DNA from: Oxalobacteraceae sp. CFBP 13730
Lineage (GTDB): Bacteria; Pseudomonadota; Gammaproteobacteria; Burkholderiales; Burkholderiaceae_D
DNA: 64,000 nt
Reading direction: 5' to 3'
Assembly: GCA_014841835.1 (NCBI GenBank)
Contig: JACYUQ010000002.1
Coordinates: 186,001 to 250,000, forward strand
Positions 25,515 through 34,997 of the stretch are shown one piece after another (position 1 is the stretch's first letter; each line of letters starts with the position of its first letter). Made by a program: the position numbers and the translations under genes. Below the pieces are notes generated by a model. It made no database searches, was not told the origin of the DNA, and saw only the letters and a program-made list of their open reading frames with translations.

Positions 25515-26813
25515 ATGGGATTCTTCTTGTACTTACTGCGAACCTGCGAACGTCATGTTGGCTCCAGCGCTGCACGGTCGGCAAGCCGGCTGCCGGCCAG
25601 CCGTCTGTGCCTGAAGCTGACCGCAGCGGGGTGCGTGGCGCTCGTGTGTTCCTTGTCCAGCACGCCTGCGCTGTCCGGCACGCTGCGGCCATTTGTCAGT
25701 GCTGGCGTCGAACACGACGACAACCTGTTCCGTGCATCGAGCGACGAAGCAACACGGTCGGCGGCGCGCGGCGACACCTACCGTAGTGCGGGTGGCGGTG
25801 TGCGCTTCGAGCGCCCCGTCAGTCGTCAAGTGATCACGGCGTTTGCCGATTTTTCGTCGGTGAAATTTGACCGCAACAGCCAGCTGGACTATCTCCGCAA
25901 GGACCTGCGCGCTGACTGGCACTGGTTTGTCGCATCGCATTTCGATGGACACATTGGCGGTTATTACCGGCAAGAGCTGGCGTCATTTGCGGATTTCGAC
26001 GTCGTCCAACGCAATCTGCGGGTCAGCAAGAAGCAGTATGCAGACGGCCGCTGGCGGTTTCACCCGAGCTGGCAGTTGCGCGCCGAAGTCTCGAAAGAAG
26101 AGTACGCGTACGAGCTGGCGTCGCAACGCGCCAGCGACCGGACCGAGGATTCATGGGTAGCGGGGTTTGACTATCTGGCACGCAGTGGCAGCACGGCCGG
26201 TTTCCAACTGCGCCGGCTCGAAGGCAAGTATCCGAATTGGCTGACGGCCGGCAACACGGGCACGCTGATCAACGGCTATGACCAGGACGAAGCGAAACTC
26301 AACGTCCTGTGGCTGGCCACGGGGAGCACGCAACTGCTGTTTCTGGGCGGCTGGGTGCAGCGCAAGCAGATGGGCCAGTCGACGCGTGACGACAGCGGGA
26401 CCAATGCACGGCTGATCGTCAATTACACGCCGGCGGGACGCATCAAGGTCACCGGCCAGGCCTGGCGCGAATTTGCGGTCATCGACGGCGCGCTGATCGG
26501 CAGTGCGCTGGCCAACGGTGCCAGTGCGCTCGTGACGTGGGAGTTCACGTCGAAGATCCAGGCCGAGGTGGATGTGCGGCGCGAAGAGCGCGAATTCAAG
26601 CCGTTCGGTGGCGCCGCCGTGCCGGTGGTTGCGGCCGATCTGGCCAGCGACAGCCGCAACACGAAGTCGGTCGCACTCGTCTACAAACCGCTGCGGAACA
26701 TCACCATCAAGGCGCGGGCATTCCAGGAGCAGCGCTCCGGCAGCCTCGCCGCAGGCACCAATAGTTACAAGGCAAATGGCGGCTCCATCAACGCCACGTT
26801 GCAATTTAATTGA
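25515..26813 (+). CDS. epsL: Exopolysaccharide outer-membrane beta-barrel protein EpsL
   Basis: Predicted outer-membrane barrel of the EpsL family found in EpsB/methanolan-type polysaccharide loci, 432 residues. A signal-like hydrophobic stretch (LCLKLTAAGCVALVCSLSS, about residues 32-50) ends near TPALSG. The mature protein has alternating strands rich in Arg, Tyr and Trp, typical of barrels, and ends in NATLQFN with a C-terminal Phe-containing strand. The beginning (FVSAGVEHDDNLFRASSDEA) is the recognisable family start. The N-terminal 30 residues before the signal look overlong, so the true start may be a later GTG/TTG. It probably forms or supports the polysaccharide exit route together with EpsE. 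Confidence 0.83.
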   Translation: MGFFLYLLRTCERHVGSSAARSASRLPASRLCLKLTAAGCVALVCSLSSTPALSGTLRPFVSAGVEHDDNLFRASSDEATRSAARGDTYRSAGGGVRFERPVSRQVITAFADFSSVKFDRNSQLDYLRKDLRADWHWFVASHFDGHIGGYYRQELASFADFDVVQRNLRVSKKQYADGRWRFHPSWQLRAEVSKEEYAYELASQRASDRTEDSWVAGFDYLARSGSTAGFQLRRLEGKYPNWLTAGNTGTLINGYDQDEAKLNVLWLATGSTQLLFLGGWVQRKQMGQSTRDDSGTNARLIVNYTPAGRIKVTGQAWREFAVIDGALIGSALANGASALVTWEFTSKIQAEVDVRREEREFKPFGGAAVPVVAADLASDSRNTKSVALVYKPLRNITIKARAFQEQRSGSLAAGTNSYKANGGSINATLQFN

Positions 26814-26915
26814 GTCACTGTACCAACGAGTTTCACCGTCGTTTCCAGCTGTTGCAGACATCAACGAACGATCTGAATTGCACTATCGACACTTTGCGAA
26901 TGGAATGAACTTAAC

Positions 26916-27704
26916 ATGAAACAAATCTTGCTTGGTATCTTCGCCGTCTTGCTGGCATGGAGCATGGGGAGCGCGCACGCCCAAGAGCTGGTGCTCGGCG
27001 GCGGAGACGTCGTCAAGATCTCGGTATTCGGCAATCCCGATCTTGCGGTGGAGACCCGCGTCAGCGAATCGGGCTTCATCACCATGCCGCTGGTCGGTCA
27101 GGTTGCTGTCGCCGGTCTGTCGAGTGCGGCAGCAGAAGCGAAAATTGCCAGCATGCTCGAGCGCGGCAACTTCGTGAAAAAACCGCAGGTCAATCTGTTG
27201 ATCACGGCGCTGACGAGCCAGCAGGTCTCGGTGCTGGGTCAGGTCAAGAAGGCAGGGCGCTATGCCATCGACGGTCGCCGCAGCGTGCTGGACATGCTGG
27301 CGCTGGCCGGTGGCATCGACACCAACGGTGGCGACATTGTCACCGTGGTGCGCACGCGTAACGGCAAGGTCGTGAAGGACCAGCTGGATACGGCCGAGCT
27401 GATGCGCACTGTCGACATGGCGGGCAATTACGATCTGCAGGGTGGCGACGTCATCTTCGTCGAGCGCGCGCCGCGCTTTTATATCTATGGCGAAGTGCAG
27501 CGCCCGGGCATGCTGCGCCTGGAGCGTCAGATGACGGTGCTGCAGGGCCTCTCGGCCGGCGGCGGCCTGACCGCGCGCGGTACCGAACGCGGCCTGCGCG
27601 TCAAGCGCCGCGACGCGAGCGGCAAGCTGCAGGTCATCAATGTGAAGGGCGACGATCTGCTTCTGCCCGACGACGTCGTGTACGTCAAGGAAAGCCTGTT
27701 CTGA
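26916..27704 (+). CDS. epsE: Polysaccharide export protein EpsE (Wza family)
   Basis: Periplasmic/outer-membrane export component of the OPX family, 262 residues. The signal peptide (about 1-22) ends AHA-QE. There is no lipobox Cys, unlike classical Wza. The poly-export domain has LGGGDVVKISVFGNPDLAVETRVSESGFI, and two SLBB domains follow (VSVLGQVKKAGRYAI and FYIYGEVQRPGMLRL). It provides the periplasmic conduit for the polymer and works with EpsF and EpsG, which follow directly. The lack of an acyl anchor is normal for this EpsE subfamily, where an EpsL barrel is also present. Confidence 0.92.
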   Translation: MKQILLGIFAVLLAWSMGSAHAQELVLGGGDVVKISVFGNPDLAVETRVSESGFITMPLVGQVAVAGLSSAAAEAKIASMLERGNFVKKPQVNLLITALTSQQVSVLGQVKKAGRYAIDGRRSVLDMLALAGGIDTNGGDIVTVVRTRNGKVVKDQLDTAELMRTVDMAGNYDLQGGDVIFVERAPRFYIYGEVQRPGMLRLERQMTVLQGLSAGGGLTARGTERGLRVKRRDASGKLQVINVKGDDLLLPDDVVYVKESLF

Positions 27705-27774
27705 CGGTGCGCCGTCGCCCTGTCCAGCGAGCGCCGCACGTGCGCGCGCCATTGCACTTTATTGAAAGCCAACC

Positions 27775-29199
27775 ATGAACCCAAGCCTGTTGTTGCTCGC
27801 CTTGCGCGCACGCTACAAGATCGTGCTGCTCGCGCTCGGCGTGACGGTGCTCGCCGCCGTCGTCTTCAGCATGATGCAGCCGAAAAAATACGTCGCCACC
27901 GTGTCGATGGTCGTCAATTACAAGGGCGTCGATCCGGTCACTGGCCTGAGCGCACCAGCGCAGCTGATGCCCGGCTATATTGCTACGCAGGTCGACATCA
28001 TCAAGAGCAAGAGCGTGGCGCTGAAAGTCGTCGACGACCTGGGTCTGGCCAATGCGCCGGACGCGCAGGCGCGCTTCCAGAATGCCACCGGCGGCAACGG
28101 CGGCACACTGCGCGAGTGGCTGGCCGATTCGCTGCGCGGCAATGTGGACGTGGTACCGGCGCGCGAGAGCAGCGTGCTGACGATTAATTTCCGTGGCTCG
28201 GACCCGCAATTCGTGTCGAAGGCGGCCAATGCATTCGCCAACGCTTACCTCGACGTCAGTGTCCAGCTCAAGACCGATCCGGTGCAGCGCGCCAGCAGCT
28301 ATATCACGGCCCAGATCAAGACCCTGCGCAACCGTTATGAGCTGGCGCAGTCGCGCCTGTCCAAGTACCAGAAGGACAACAACATCTACAGTGCGGACAA
28401 CCGCCTGGACGTCGAAACAGCGCGCCTGAACGAGTTGTCCAGCCAGCTGGTGGTCGTGCAGAGCCAGAGCATGGACGCTGCCTCGCGCCGCAGCCAGGCC
28501 CAGGGCAATTCCGGCAGCTCGCCCGACGTCATGAACAACCCGGTGGTACAGACCCTGCAAACGAGCCTGTCGCTGGCCGAAGCCAAGTTTGCCGACATCT
28601 CGCAGCGCCTGGCGTCCAACCACCCGCAGTACAAGGCGGCCGAGTCCGAAGTGGCCAAGCTGCGTTCGAACCTGGAACAGCAAAAGCGCAACTCTTCCAG
28701 CAGCGTGGTGGCCTCGGCCGACATCAGCGAGCGCCGTGAAGGCGAGCTGCGCGCCGCCCTGGCAGCGCAAAAAGACCGGGTGCAGTCGCTGAACGGTGCC
28801 CGTGACGAATTCAACCTGCTCAGCAATGAAGCGGAAAACGCCCGTCGCGCCTACGAATCGGCCAGTCAGCGCCTGAACACGATCAGCCTGGAAGGCGAGT
28901 CCAAGCAGGCCGATATCGCCGTGCTGAGCGAGGCCACGCCACCGTTGCAGCCGGCCGGTCCGCGCGTGTCACTGAACATCGTGCTGGCAATCATTGCGGG
29001 TACCATTCTGGGTCTGGGCGCCGTCCTGGTGCTGGAACTGCTGGACCAGCGCATCCGTTCGGCGTCGCATCTGACCGATGCGTTCGGCCTGCCGATGCTG
29101 GGCGTGATCCAGAAGCCACGCGTTGCATCCAGAAAGAACCAGTCCTTTCCCAAGTCGCCTGGCGCCAAGGGCACCGGCAACCTGACGCGGCCGACCTAA
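27775..29199 (+). CDS. epsF: Chain-length determinant protein EpsF (Wzz/PCP family)
   Basis: Inner-membrane polysaccharide co-polymerase that sets polymer length, 474 residues. The first helix lies at about residues 15-35 and the second at about 400-422 ([22 protein letters not shown]). The large periplasmic part is mainly helical and includes coiled-coil-like segments between about 175 and 375. The cytoplasmic tail ends in a basic, Pro/Lys-rich stretch. It lacks a fused kinase domain; the kinase EpsG is encoded separately just downstream, as is usual for betaproteobacterial EpsF/EpsG pairs. Confidence 0.92.
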   Translation: MNPSLLLLALRARYKIVLLALGVTVLAAVVFSMMQPKKYVATVSMVVNYKGVDPVTGLSAPAQLMPGYIATQVDIIKSKSVALKVVDDLGLANAPDAQARFQNATGGNGGTLREWLADSLRGNVDVVPARESSVLTINFRGSDPQFVSKAANAFANAYLDVSVQLKTDPVQRASSYITAQIKTLRNRYELAQSRLSKYQKDNNIYSADNRLDVETARLNELSSQLVVVQSQSMDAASRRSQAQGNSGSSPDVMNNPVVQTLQTSLSLAEAKFADISQRLASNHPQYKAAESEVAKLRSNLEQQKRNSSSSVVASADISERREGELRAALAAQKDRVQSLNGARDEFNLLSNEAENARRAYESASQRLNTISLEGESKQADIAVLSEATPPLQPAGPRVSLNIVLAIIAGTILGLGAVLVLELLDQRIRSASHLTDAFGLPMLGVIQKPRVASRKNQSFPKSPGAKGTGNLTRPT

Positions 29200-29238
29200 A
29201 TGGCGCATCAGCATATTGACCAGCATGGAGCGTCTACG

Positions 29239-30126
29239 ATGAATTCCACTTCCCCGGCCGTCGCTTTGACGGACAACGCGGCCCGCACCGGATCGGACGA
29301 CTCGATCGGTGCCATCCTGATCCGTAACGGACGCCTGTCGGTGGCCGATGCCGACAAGGTGATGCGCTTCTCGATCGACCGCAAACTGCGCTTCGGCGAC
29401 GCGGCTGTCGAGATGGGCATCCTGACCGCTGCCGACATCGAGCTGGCCTTGTCGCGCCAGTACGATTACCCGTACCTGCTGGCAGGCCAGAGCGCCATCA
29501 GCGACGAAGTCGTTGCCGCCTACGAGCCGTTCACTGCGCGCGTCGAATCGCTGCGCGCGCTGCGCAACCAGTTGCTGTGGCGCTGGTTCGAAACGGGCGA
29601 CGAGCGCCGTGCACTGGCCATCACCAGCGCCGAATCGGGCGACGGTCGCAGCTTCCTGGCGGCCAATCTGGCCGTCGTGTTTTCGCAGCAGCACCAGCGC
29701 ACTTTGCTGATCGATGCCGACCTGCGCGCGCCGCGCCAGCACGCGCTGTTCGGCCTCGAAAACCGCGCCGGCCTGTCGGGCGTGCTGGCCGGGCGCAGCG
29801 GGCACGAGGCGATCCAGCGTGTACCGGCGCTGGTCGACCTGTCCGTCCTGACTGCCGGCGCACTGCCGCCGAACCCGTCCGAACTGCTGGGCTCGCCGGC
29901 GTTCGGCAAGCTGCTGCGCGAACTGGGCGCCGATTACGACGTGATCCTGATCGATACCCCGGCCGGCGCCGAGTATCCCGATGCCCAGGTGGTCGCAAGC
30001 CGCGCCGGCGCGGCCGTGATGGTGGCGCACAAGAACCACAGCCACTTCAAGAAAATGCGCGATCTGGTGGACCTGCTGACCGACGCGCGCGTGCATCTGG
30101 TGGGTACGGTGCTCAACGAGTACTGA
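29239..30126 (+). CDS. epsG: Chain-length determinant tyrosine kinase EpsG with T2SSE_N-like N-terminus
   Basis: BY-kinase-like P-loop protein that partners EpsF, 295 residues. Walker A' is SAESGDGRS (130-138) with Arg137 where classical P-loops have Lys; Walker A-like LLIDADLRAP follows at about 156-165 and LIDTP at about 237-241. Only one Tyr is found at the extreme C-terminus, so the usual tyrosine cluster is missing. The first 80 residues (GAILIRNGRLSVADADKV, KLRFGDAAVEMGILTAADIELALSRQYDYPYL) look like the T2SSE_N/MshEN fold of type II secretion ATPases. ATG at 29239 is chosen for the GGAG about nine bases upstream; ATG at 29200 abuts the epsF stop. Confidence 0.88.
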   Translation: MNSTSPAVALTDNAARTGSDDSIGAILIRNGRLSVADADKVMRFSIDRKLRFGDAAVEMGILTAADIELALSRQYDYPYLLAGQSAISDEVVAAYEPFTARVESLRALRNQLLWRWFETGDERRALAITSAESGDGRSFLAANLAVVFSQQHQRTLLIDADLRAPRQHALFGLENRAGLSGVLAGRSGHEAIQRVPALVDLSVLTAGALPPNPSELLGSPAFGKLLRELGADYDVILIDTPAGAEYPDAQVVASRAGAAVMVAHKNHSHFKKMRDLVDLLTDARVHLVGTVLNEY

Positions 30127-30230
30127 TCGATGATGATGACGACCAGCCGCTTGAACCGCCGCCTGCGCCCGCTGGCATTGATGCATCCCGTGTCGGGCTG
30201 CGCCGTGACGGGCATGGTGCAAGGTTGAGC

Positions 30231-31187
30231 GTGCGTATCGCGTACCTGATCCTCGCGCACGATCAGCCGGCGCATCTGCAGCGCCTGGTCGAGCGCCTGG
30301 CCGCGCCCGGCGTGGCATTCTTTGTCCACATCGACGCCAAGGCGGATCTGAACGCGTTTGCCGGACTCGCGCACAGCGTCACGTTCTGCAAGCGTCGTGT
30401 GAATGGCGCCTGGGGCGATATCTCGCTGGTGAAGGCGACGCTGGAACTGATGAAGATCGCAACGGCCGAACCGGGTCGCTTCGACCGTCACGTTTTGCTC
30501 AGCGGCGCCTGCTATCCGCTGCAGACGCCGGCGTATATCGAAGCGTTTCTCGAGGCCCATCGCGAGACCGAGTTCATCGAGACATTTGCATTGCCCGACA
30601 CCACCTACGGCAAGACGCTCGAGCGCATCTCGCGCGTCTCGATCCGCAAGAGCAAACCACTGGGGCGCTATCGCTGGCCCCTGCAGCATTTTCTGAATCG
30701 GGTGCTGCCGCCACGCGACTACCGCAAGGTGTTGACGGGCGATCTGGTCACTGGTTCGCAGTGGTGGTGCCTGACCGACGCCGCCGTGCGGCATGTGCTG
30801 GACGTGACGGCGCGCGCGCCGCAGGTGTACCGCTACTGCAAGCTGGTCGATTGTCCGGACGAATTCTATTTCCAGTACATCCTGTGGAATTCTCGGTTCC
30901 AGTCGAACATCAGCCACAGCCTGACGTTCACCCGCTGGACGCCCGGCAAGACGGGCCCCGACATGCTCGACGCCGGTTATCTGGCGCAGTTCCAGGGACC
31001 TGGCGTGCGCGCATCGGCGTACAAGAACAGCCCCGGCGAGCGGCGCGAAGTACTGTTTGCGCGCAAGTTTTCCGCCGCATCAGCGCCCCTGCTCGATACG
31101 ATCGACGCCATGGCGGCGCAGCGCCAGCCCTACACGCCTGGCGACGAAGAATCAGCTCTAACTAAGGTACAGAATGGCCCGAATTGA
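30231..31187 (+). CDS. Core-2/I-branching-type glycosyltransferase (GT14-like)
   Basis: Predicted glycosyltransferase of the beta-1,6-N-acetylglucosaminyltransferase (GT14) fold, about 318 residues. Typical segments are AYLILAHDQPAHLQRLV at the start, FFVHIDAKAD, VLLSGACYPLQTPAYIEAF, SQWWCLTDAAV and DEFYFQYILWNS. The GTG at 30231 is chosen because AAGG sits just upstream at 30221-30224; a TTG at 30225 is the alternative. Its end overlaps the next gene by 14 bases. A paralogue is encoded on the opposite strand at 39155-40087. Cytoplasmic addition of a branch or backbone sugar to the lipid-linked repeat unit is inferred. Confidence 0.82.
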   Translation: MRIAYLILAHDQPAHLQRLVERLAAPGVAFFVHIDAKADLNAFAGLAHSVTFCKRRVNGAWGDISLVKATLELMKIATAEPGRFDRHVLLSGACYPLQTPAYIEAFLEAHRETEFIETFALPDTTYGKTLERISRVSIRKSKPLGRYRWPLQHFLNRVLPPRDYRKVLTGDLVTGSQWWCLTDAAVRHVLDVTARAPQVYRYCKLVDCPDEFYFQYILWNSRFQSNISHSLTFTRWTPGKTGPDMLDAGYLAQFQGPGVRASAYKNSPGERREVLFARKFSAASAPLLDTIDAMAAQRQPYTPGDEESALTKVQNGPN

Positions 31188-32247
31188 TATTTTACTGCCG
31201 GTGAAAAACGGCAAGGACTACCTGGCGGAAGCCATCGACAGCGTCATTGCGCAGACCTACACCGACTGGCGCCTCCTGGTGCTCGATCACGGCTCGACCG
31301 ATGGCAGCGTCGAAATGGCCCAGGCCTACCATGCGCGCGACCCGCGGATCGAGGTGCATTCGTTCCCGCAGGCCAAGGGCTTGTCCGGACTCTTGAATTG
31401 CGGCATCGACATCGCCGATTGCGAGTTCATCATGCGCCACGATGCCGATGATATCTGCCTGCCGGACCGCATGGCGCTGACGCTGGCCGCGTTCGAAGCG
31501 CAGCCGGAATGCATCGTTGTCAGTGGCCAGGCGGATGTGATCGACGCCGCCGGTAACAAGCTCGACGATCTGCGCCTGCCGGTCGGGACGGCCCGCATCG
31601 GTGCAGCCAGTCTGTTCCGTAATCCGGTGTCGCATCCGGCTTCGACCTTGCGGTTCGACCCGGTCCAGAAAATGGGCGTGCGCTACGGCATCGACATCCT
31701 GAAAATCCTGCCCGAGAACGAGCGCATCGATGTGCCGTCGCTGGCGGAAGATTACTTCCTGTTCGGCCAGCTGGCGATCCTGGGCAAGGTGACCAACCTG
31801 CCGCAGAAACTGCTCAAGTACCGGTGGCACGGCAAGAACGTCAGCATCACCAGCTTCACCGAACAGATGGAAGTCTCGCTGGCGATTTCGCGCTCGCTGA
31901 CGCGCTCGTTCTGCACGATGCATAACTTGCCGTGGTTCGATCCGGCGCCGTTCTGCAACCACGGCGGCATCCTGATGGACGTCGGTGGCAAACGCAACTT
32001 CGATGCCGAATTCGAGAAAATGGCGCACAGCGTGCGCAAGGTGTTCGGCGCCTCGCCCGAGATCGAACGCGAGCTGCGCTATCGCAAGGCGATTTCGACC
32101 CGTAACTGGGCCTCGCTGCTGTGGCGCTATAACCGCTTCCGTTCCGGTGACATCACCGAAACCGGCGAGTGGCACGCGGTACGTGGCTGGCTCGTGCGCC
32201 GTTATCCTGGCAAGCGCCGCATCCGCGTCGCGCCTCAACTGGTCTAG
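31174..32247 (+). CDS. Family 2 glycosyltransferase
   Basis: Cytoplasmic GT-A fold glycosyltransferase, 357 residues. The nucleotide-binding start is IDILLPVKNGKDYLAEAIDSVIAQTY. The metal-binding acidic motif is MRHDADDICLPDRM near residue 90. The SLAEDYFLFGQLA segment near residue 190 supplies the likely catalytic base. The overlap with the upstream gene and short distance to the polymerase place it in the eps operon. It probably adds one sugar of the repeat unit; donor and linkage are unknown. Confidence 0.88.
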   Translation: MARIDILLPVKNGKDYLAEAIDSVIAQTYTDWRLLVLDHGSTDGSVEMAQAYHARDPRIEVHSFPQAKGLSGLLNCGIDIADCEFIMRHDADDICLPDRMALTLAAFEAQPECIVVSGQADVIDAAGNKLDDLRLPVGTARIGAASLFRNPVSHPASTLRFDPVQKMGVRYGIDILKILPENERIDVPSLAEDYFLFGQLAILGKVTNLPQKLLKYRWHGKNVSITSFTEQMEVSLAISRSLTRSFCTMHNLPWFDPAPFCNHGGILMDVGGKRNFDAEFEKMAHSVRKVFGASPEIERELRYRKAISTRNWASLLWRYNRFRSGDITETGEWHAVRGWLVRRYPGKRRIRVAPQLV

Positions 32248-32259
32248 TGGTAGCAGTGA

Positions 32260-33723
32260 ATGTTGAACCGATCAGTACGCATGCTTGACTGGCTAAGGCA
32301 GCCCTTTGGCGTCCCGACCTGGACCATCCTGGGCCTTGTCGTTCTCAGCCTGGCCGTGGGCGCCGTGATTCCCATGTTCGGTGACAGCATGGGTTATCAG
32401 TTCGGCCGTCTTGCGGCCTTGCCCGCCTTGCTGCTGCTGGGCGTGCTCCTGATCTACGACTATAAGAAGCTCGTGATGCTGATCTTGCTGTTCCGCTCGG
32501 TCGGCGACATGGTGCTGGAATCGACCCAGTTCGGGATCGGCAGCGTGCGCATGGGTATCGGCGGCTTGATCAACCTGTTCGTGATCATCATCGCCTGCAT
32601 GATGGTGATGGAAAAGCCGCGGGAATTTCCTGGCAAACTGGCGCGCTACTGGCTGCCGTTCCTCGTGATGATGAGCGTGGGCCTGGTGCTGTCGTATGAA
32701 AAGACCAATGCGCTGAAGATGTATCTGGGCATGCTGTCGAACTTCGCGATCTTCATCATCGCAATCTATATGGTGCGTTCGAACGACGACTTCAACAAGG
32801 CCATTCGCCTGGTGCTGTATTCGTCGCTGCTGCCCACGCTGTATGCGCTGGTCGATATCGCGCTGCACATGCGCGACGGCAGTTTCCGCCTGCAGTCGAC
32901 GTTCTCCCATCCCAATGTGCTGGCGTTCTACCTGACACTGGTGCTGGTGCTGGGCCTGTACATGCTCAAGAGCCCGCTGTACAACATCACGCCCCGTGCG
33001 CGCGTGGCCGTGTGCCTCTACATGCCGGTACTGATGCTGCAGCTGTTGCTGACACAGACCCGCAGCGCCTGGCTCGCGTGCTTCCTGGTGTTTGTCCTGT
33101 ATGCGCTGCTGTTCAAGCGCAGCTACCTGCTGTACTTGTTTCTGTTGCCGCTGCTGCTGTTCGTGCCGGCGGTGAACGAACGCCTGATGGATCTGGGGCA
33201 GGGCAATGAAGTGATGCGCAATGCGCAGCTCAACTCGTTTGCCTGGCGCGTGCTGCTGTGGGAATCGGCGATCGGCTGGATGGAAACGTCGCGCCTGCTC
33301 CTTGGCTATGGCCTCGACGGGTTCGGGTACCACGTTGCGACCTTCTTCCCGGCCGACCGCACGGTGCGGTGGGACGCCCACAACGTGTATGTCCAGTTCC
33401 TGTTCGAGATGGGCATCGTCGGTGTGCTGTGCTACCTGTGGCTCTACGCCCGCGTCCTGGGCACGCTGCGCACGCTCGCCCGCATCGATCCCGTCTCCGG
33501 GTTCCTGATGCTGGCCATCGTGATCCAGTACCTGATCGTGTCGTTCTCGGACAATATGTTCCGTTACCTGGTCTTCAACTGGTACCTGTGGTTCGCGGTC
33601 GGCGGTGCGTGCGCGCTGGTGAATCTGCACGCAAGTAACAAGGCAACCACGGCCAGGACCGGTGCTGCACGCCACCGGGCGGCCAGGTCGGGCCTGCCCG
33701 GCAACCATGAAGGAAAAGTATGA
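32260..33723 (+). CDS. O-antigen ligase/polymerase-like membrane protein (Wzy type)
   Basis: Polytopic inner-membrane protein of about 487 residues with roughly ten to twelve hydrophobic segments. The Wzy_C-type core contains LLLTQTRSAWLACFLVF near residue 270. A large periplasmic loop follows with DRTVRWDAHNVYVQFLFEMG, which includes the conserved His typical of this family. By position between glycosyltransferases and near a flippase it is the polymerase that joins repeat units on the periplasmic side. Ligase function cannot be excluded from sequence. Starts at 32260 (MLNRSV) and 32281 (MLDWLRQ) are both plausible. It overlaps the next gene by four bases. Confidence 0.87.
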   Translation: MLNRSVRMLDWLRQPFGVPTWTILGLVVLSLAVGAVIPMFGDSMGYQFGRLAALPALLLLGVLLIYDYKKLVMLILLFRSVGDMVLESTQFGIGSVRMGIGGLINLFVIIIACMMVMEKPREFPGKLARYWLPFLVMMSVGLVLSYEKTNALKMYLGMLSNFAIFIIAIYMVRSNDDFNKAIRLVLYSSLLPTLYALVDIALHMRDGSFRLQSTFSHPNVLAFYLTLVLVLGLYMLKSPLYNITPRARVAVCLYMPVLMLQLLLTQTRSAWLACFLVFVLYALLFKRSYLLYLFLLPLLLFVPAVNERLMDLGQGNEVMRNAQLNSFAWRVLLWESAIGWMETSRLLLGYGLDGFGYHVATFFPADRTVRWDAHNVYVQFLFEMGIVGVLCYLWLYARVLGTLRTLARIDPVSGFLMLAIVIQYLIVSFSDNMFRYLVFNWYLWFAVGGACALVNLHASNKATTARTGAARHRAARSGLPGNHEGKV

Positions 33724-34925
33724 ACATCGCGTACCTGGTGAACCAGTACCCCAAAATCAGTCACAGTTTCATCCGGCGCGAAATTCTGGCGCTCGAGCGC
33801 CAGGGCTACAAGGTGCAGCGCCTGGCCGTGCGCGGCTGGAAAGACGAACTGCGCGACGAGGACGATGTGCGTGAGCGCGGCCTGACGCGCTACGTGCTGC
33901 AGGACGGCGCGCTGGCCATGGCGCTGGATGTGCTGCGCATGGCCGTCAAGCACCCTGGCCGGTTTGCCAAAGCCCTGGGCCTGGCCTGCAGGATCGGCTT
34001 GCGCGCCGATCGCCCGTTGCCGCTGCACCTGATCTATCTGGCCGAGGCTTGCAGGATCGTGCCGTGGATGGCGGCCCATGGCGCGCGCCATCTGCACGCG
34101 CACTTCGGGACCAATTCGACCGAAGTGGCGATGCTGGCGAACATGCTTGGCGGTCCGTCCTACAGCTTCACCGTGCACGGCCCGGAGGAATTCGACAAGC
34201 CTGAACTCTTGTGGCTGGGCGAGAAGATCCGCCGTTCGGCCTTCGTGGTCGCCGTCAGCTCGTTCGGCCGCAGCCAGTTGTTCCGCTGGGCCGCCTACGC
34301 GGACTGGGCCAAGGTGCAGGTGGTTCACTGCGGCATCGACCAGAGCTTTCACGCAGTAGCGGCGCGGCCAAGTCCCGCCGCACCGCGCCTGGTGTGCGTG
34401 GGTCGCCTGTGCGAACAAAAAGGCCAGATGCTGCTGGTGCGCGCGGTCCAGGCCGTGGTCGCCAAAGGGATTCCGATCCATCTGGTGCTGGCCGGCGACG
34501 GTGAAATGCGCCCCGAAATCGAGGCGCTGATTGCCGCGAACAATCTGAGCAGCCACATCAGCATTACCGGTTGGATCAACGGCGACCAGGTGCGCGAAGA
34601 AATGCTGGCGGCGCGCGCCATGGTCTTGCCGAGCTTTGCCGAAGGTTTGCCGGTCGTGGTCATGGAAGCGATGGCATTGCGCCGCCCGGTCCTGACCACC
34701 TATATCGCCGGCATTCCCGAACTGGTACGCCAGGGCGAGACGGGCTGGTTGTTCCCGGCAGGCGACGTGGACGCACTGGCTGCTGCGCTGGAGGCGTGCC
34801 TGGCGGCGTCGCCAGCCGAGCTCGAGGCGATGGGGGCGGCCGGCCACGAGCGCGTGCTGGCGCGCCACGCCGTCGACACCGAAGCGGCGAAGCTGGCGCA
34901 ACTGATACGCCAGTCCACGGCTTGA
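33720..34925 (+). CDS. Family 4 glycosyltransferase
   Basis: Retaining GT-B glycosyltransferase of 401 residues. The N-terminal domain begins NIAYLVNQYPKISHSFIRREI, a colanic-acid-type WcaL/AmsK-like signature. The C-terminal nucleotide-sugar domain has LVCVGRLCEQKGQMLLVRAV and the E-x7-E motif in SFAEGLPVVVMEAM near residue 305. It overlaps the polymerase gene by four bases. It likely adds a sugar to the growing repeat unit at the membrane face. Confidence 0.9.
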   Translation: MNIAYLVNQYPKISHSFIRREILALERQGYKVQRLAVRGWKDELRDEDDVRERGLTRYVLQDGALAMALDVLRMAVKHPGRFAKALGLACRIGLRADRPLPLHLIYLAEACRIVPWMAAHGARHLHAHFGTNSTEVAMLANMLGGPSYSFTVHGPEEFDKPELLWLGEKIRRSAFVVAVSSFGRSQLFRWAAYADWAKVQVVHCGIDQSFHAVAARPSPAAPRLVCVGRLCEQKGQMLLVRAVQAVVAKGIPIHLVLAGDGEMRPEIEALIAANNLSSHISITGWINGDQVREEMLAARAMVLPSFAEGLPVVVMEAMALRRPVLTTYIAGIPELVRQGETGWLFPAGDVDALAAALEACLAASPAELEAMGAAGHERVLARHAVDTEAAKLAQLIRQSTA

Positions 34926-34997
34926 CGCGCACGCGTCCCGGGCATATGGCCCGCTCGCTCACGACCGCACTTTTTTGGCACTCCGAGAACACGATTC

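Noticed and set aside
30130-30228. Short frame of 32 codons between epsG and the GT14-like gene
   Set aside because: It has no recognisable product and probably only reflects spacer sequence; translation through it could couple the two genes, but nothing supports that.
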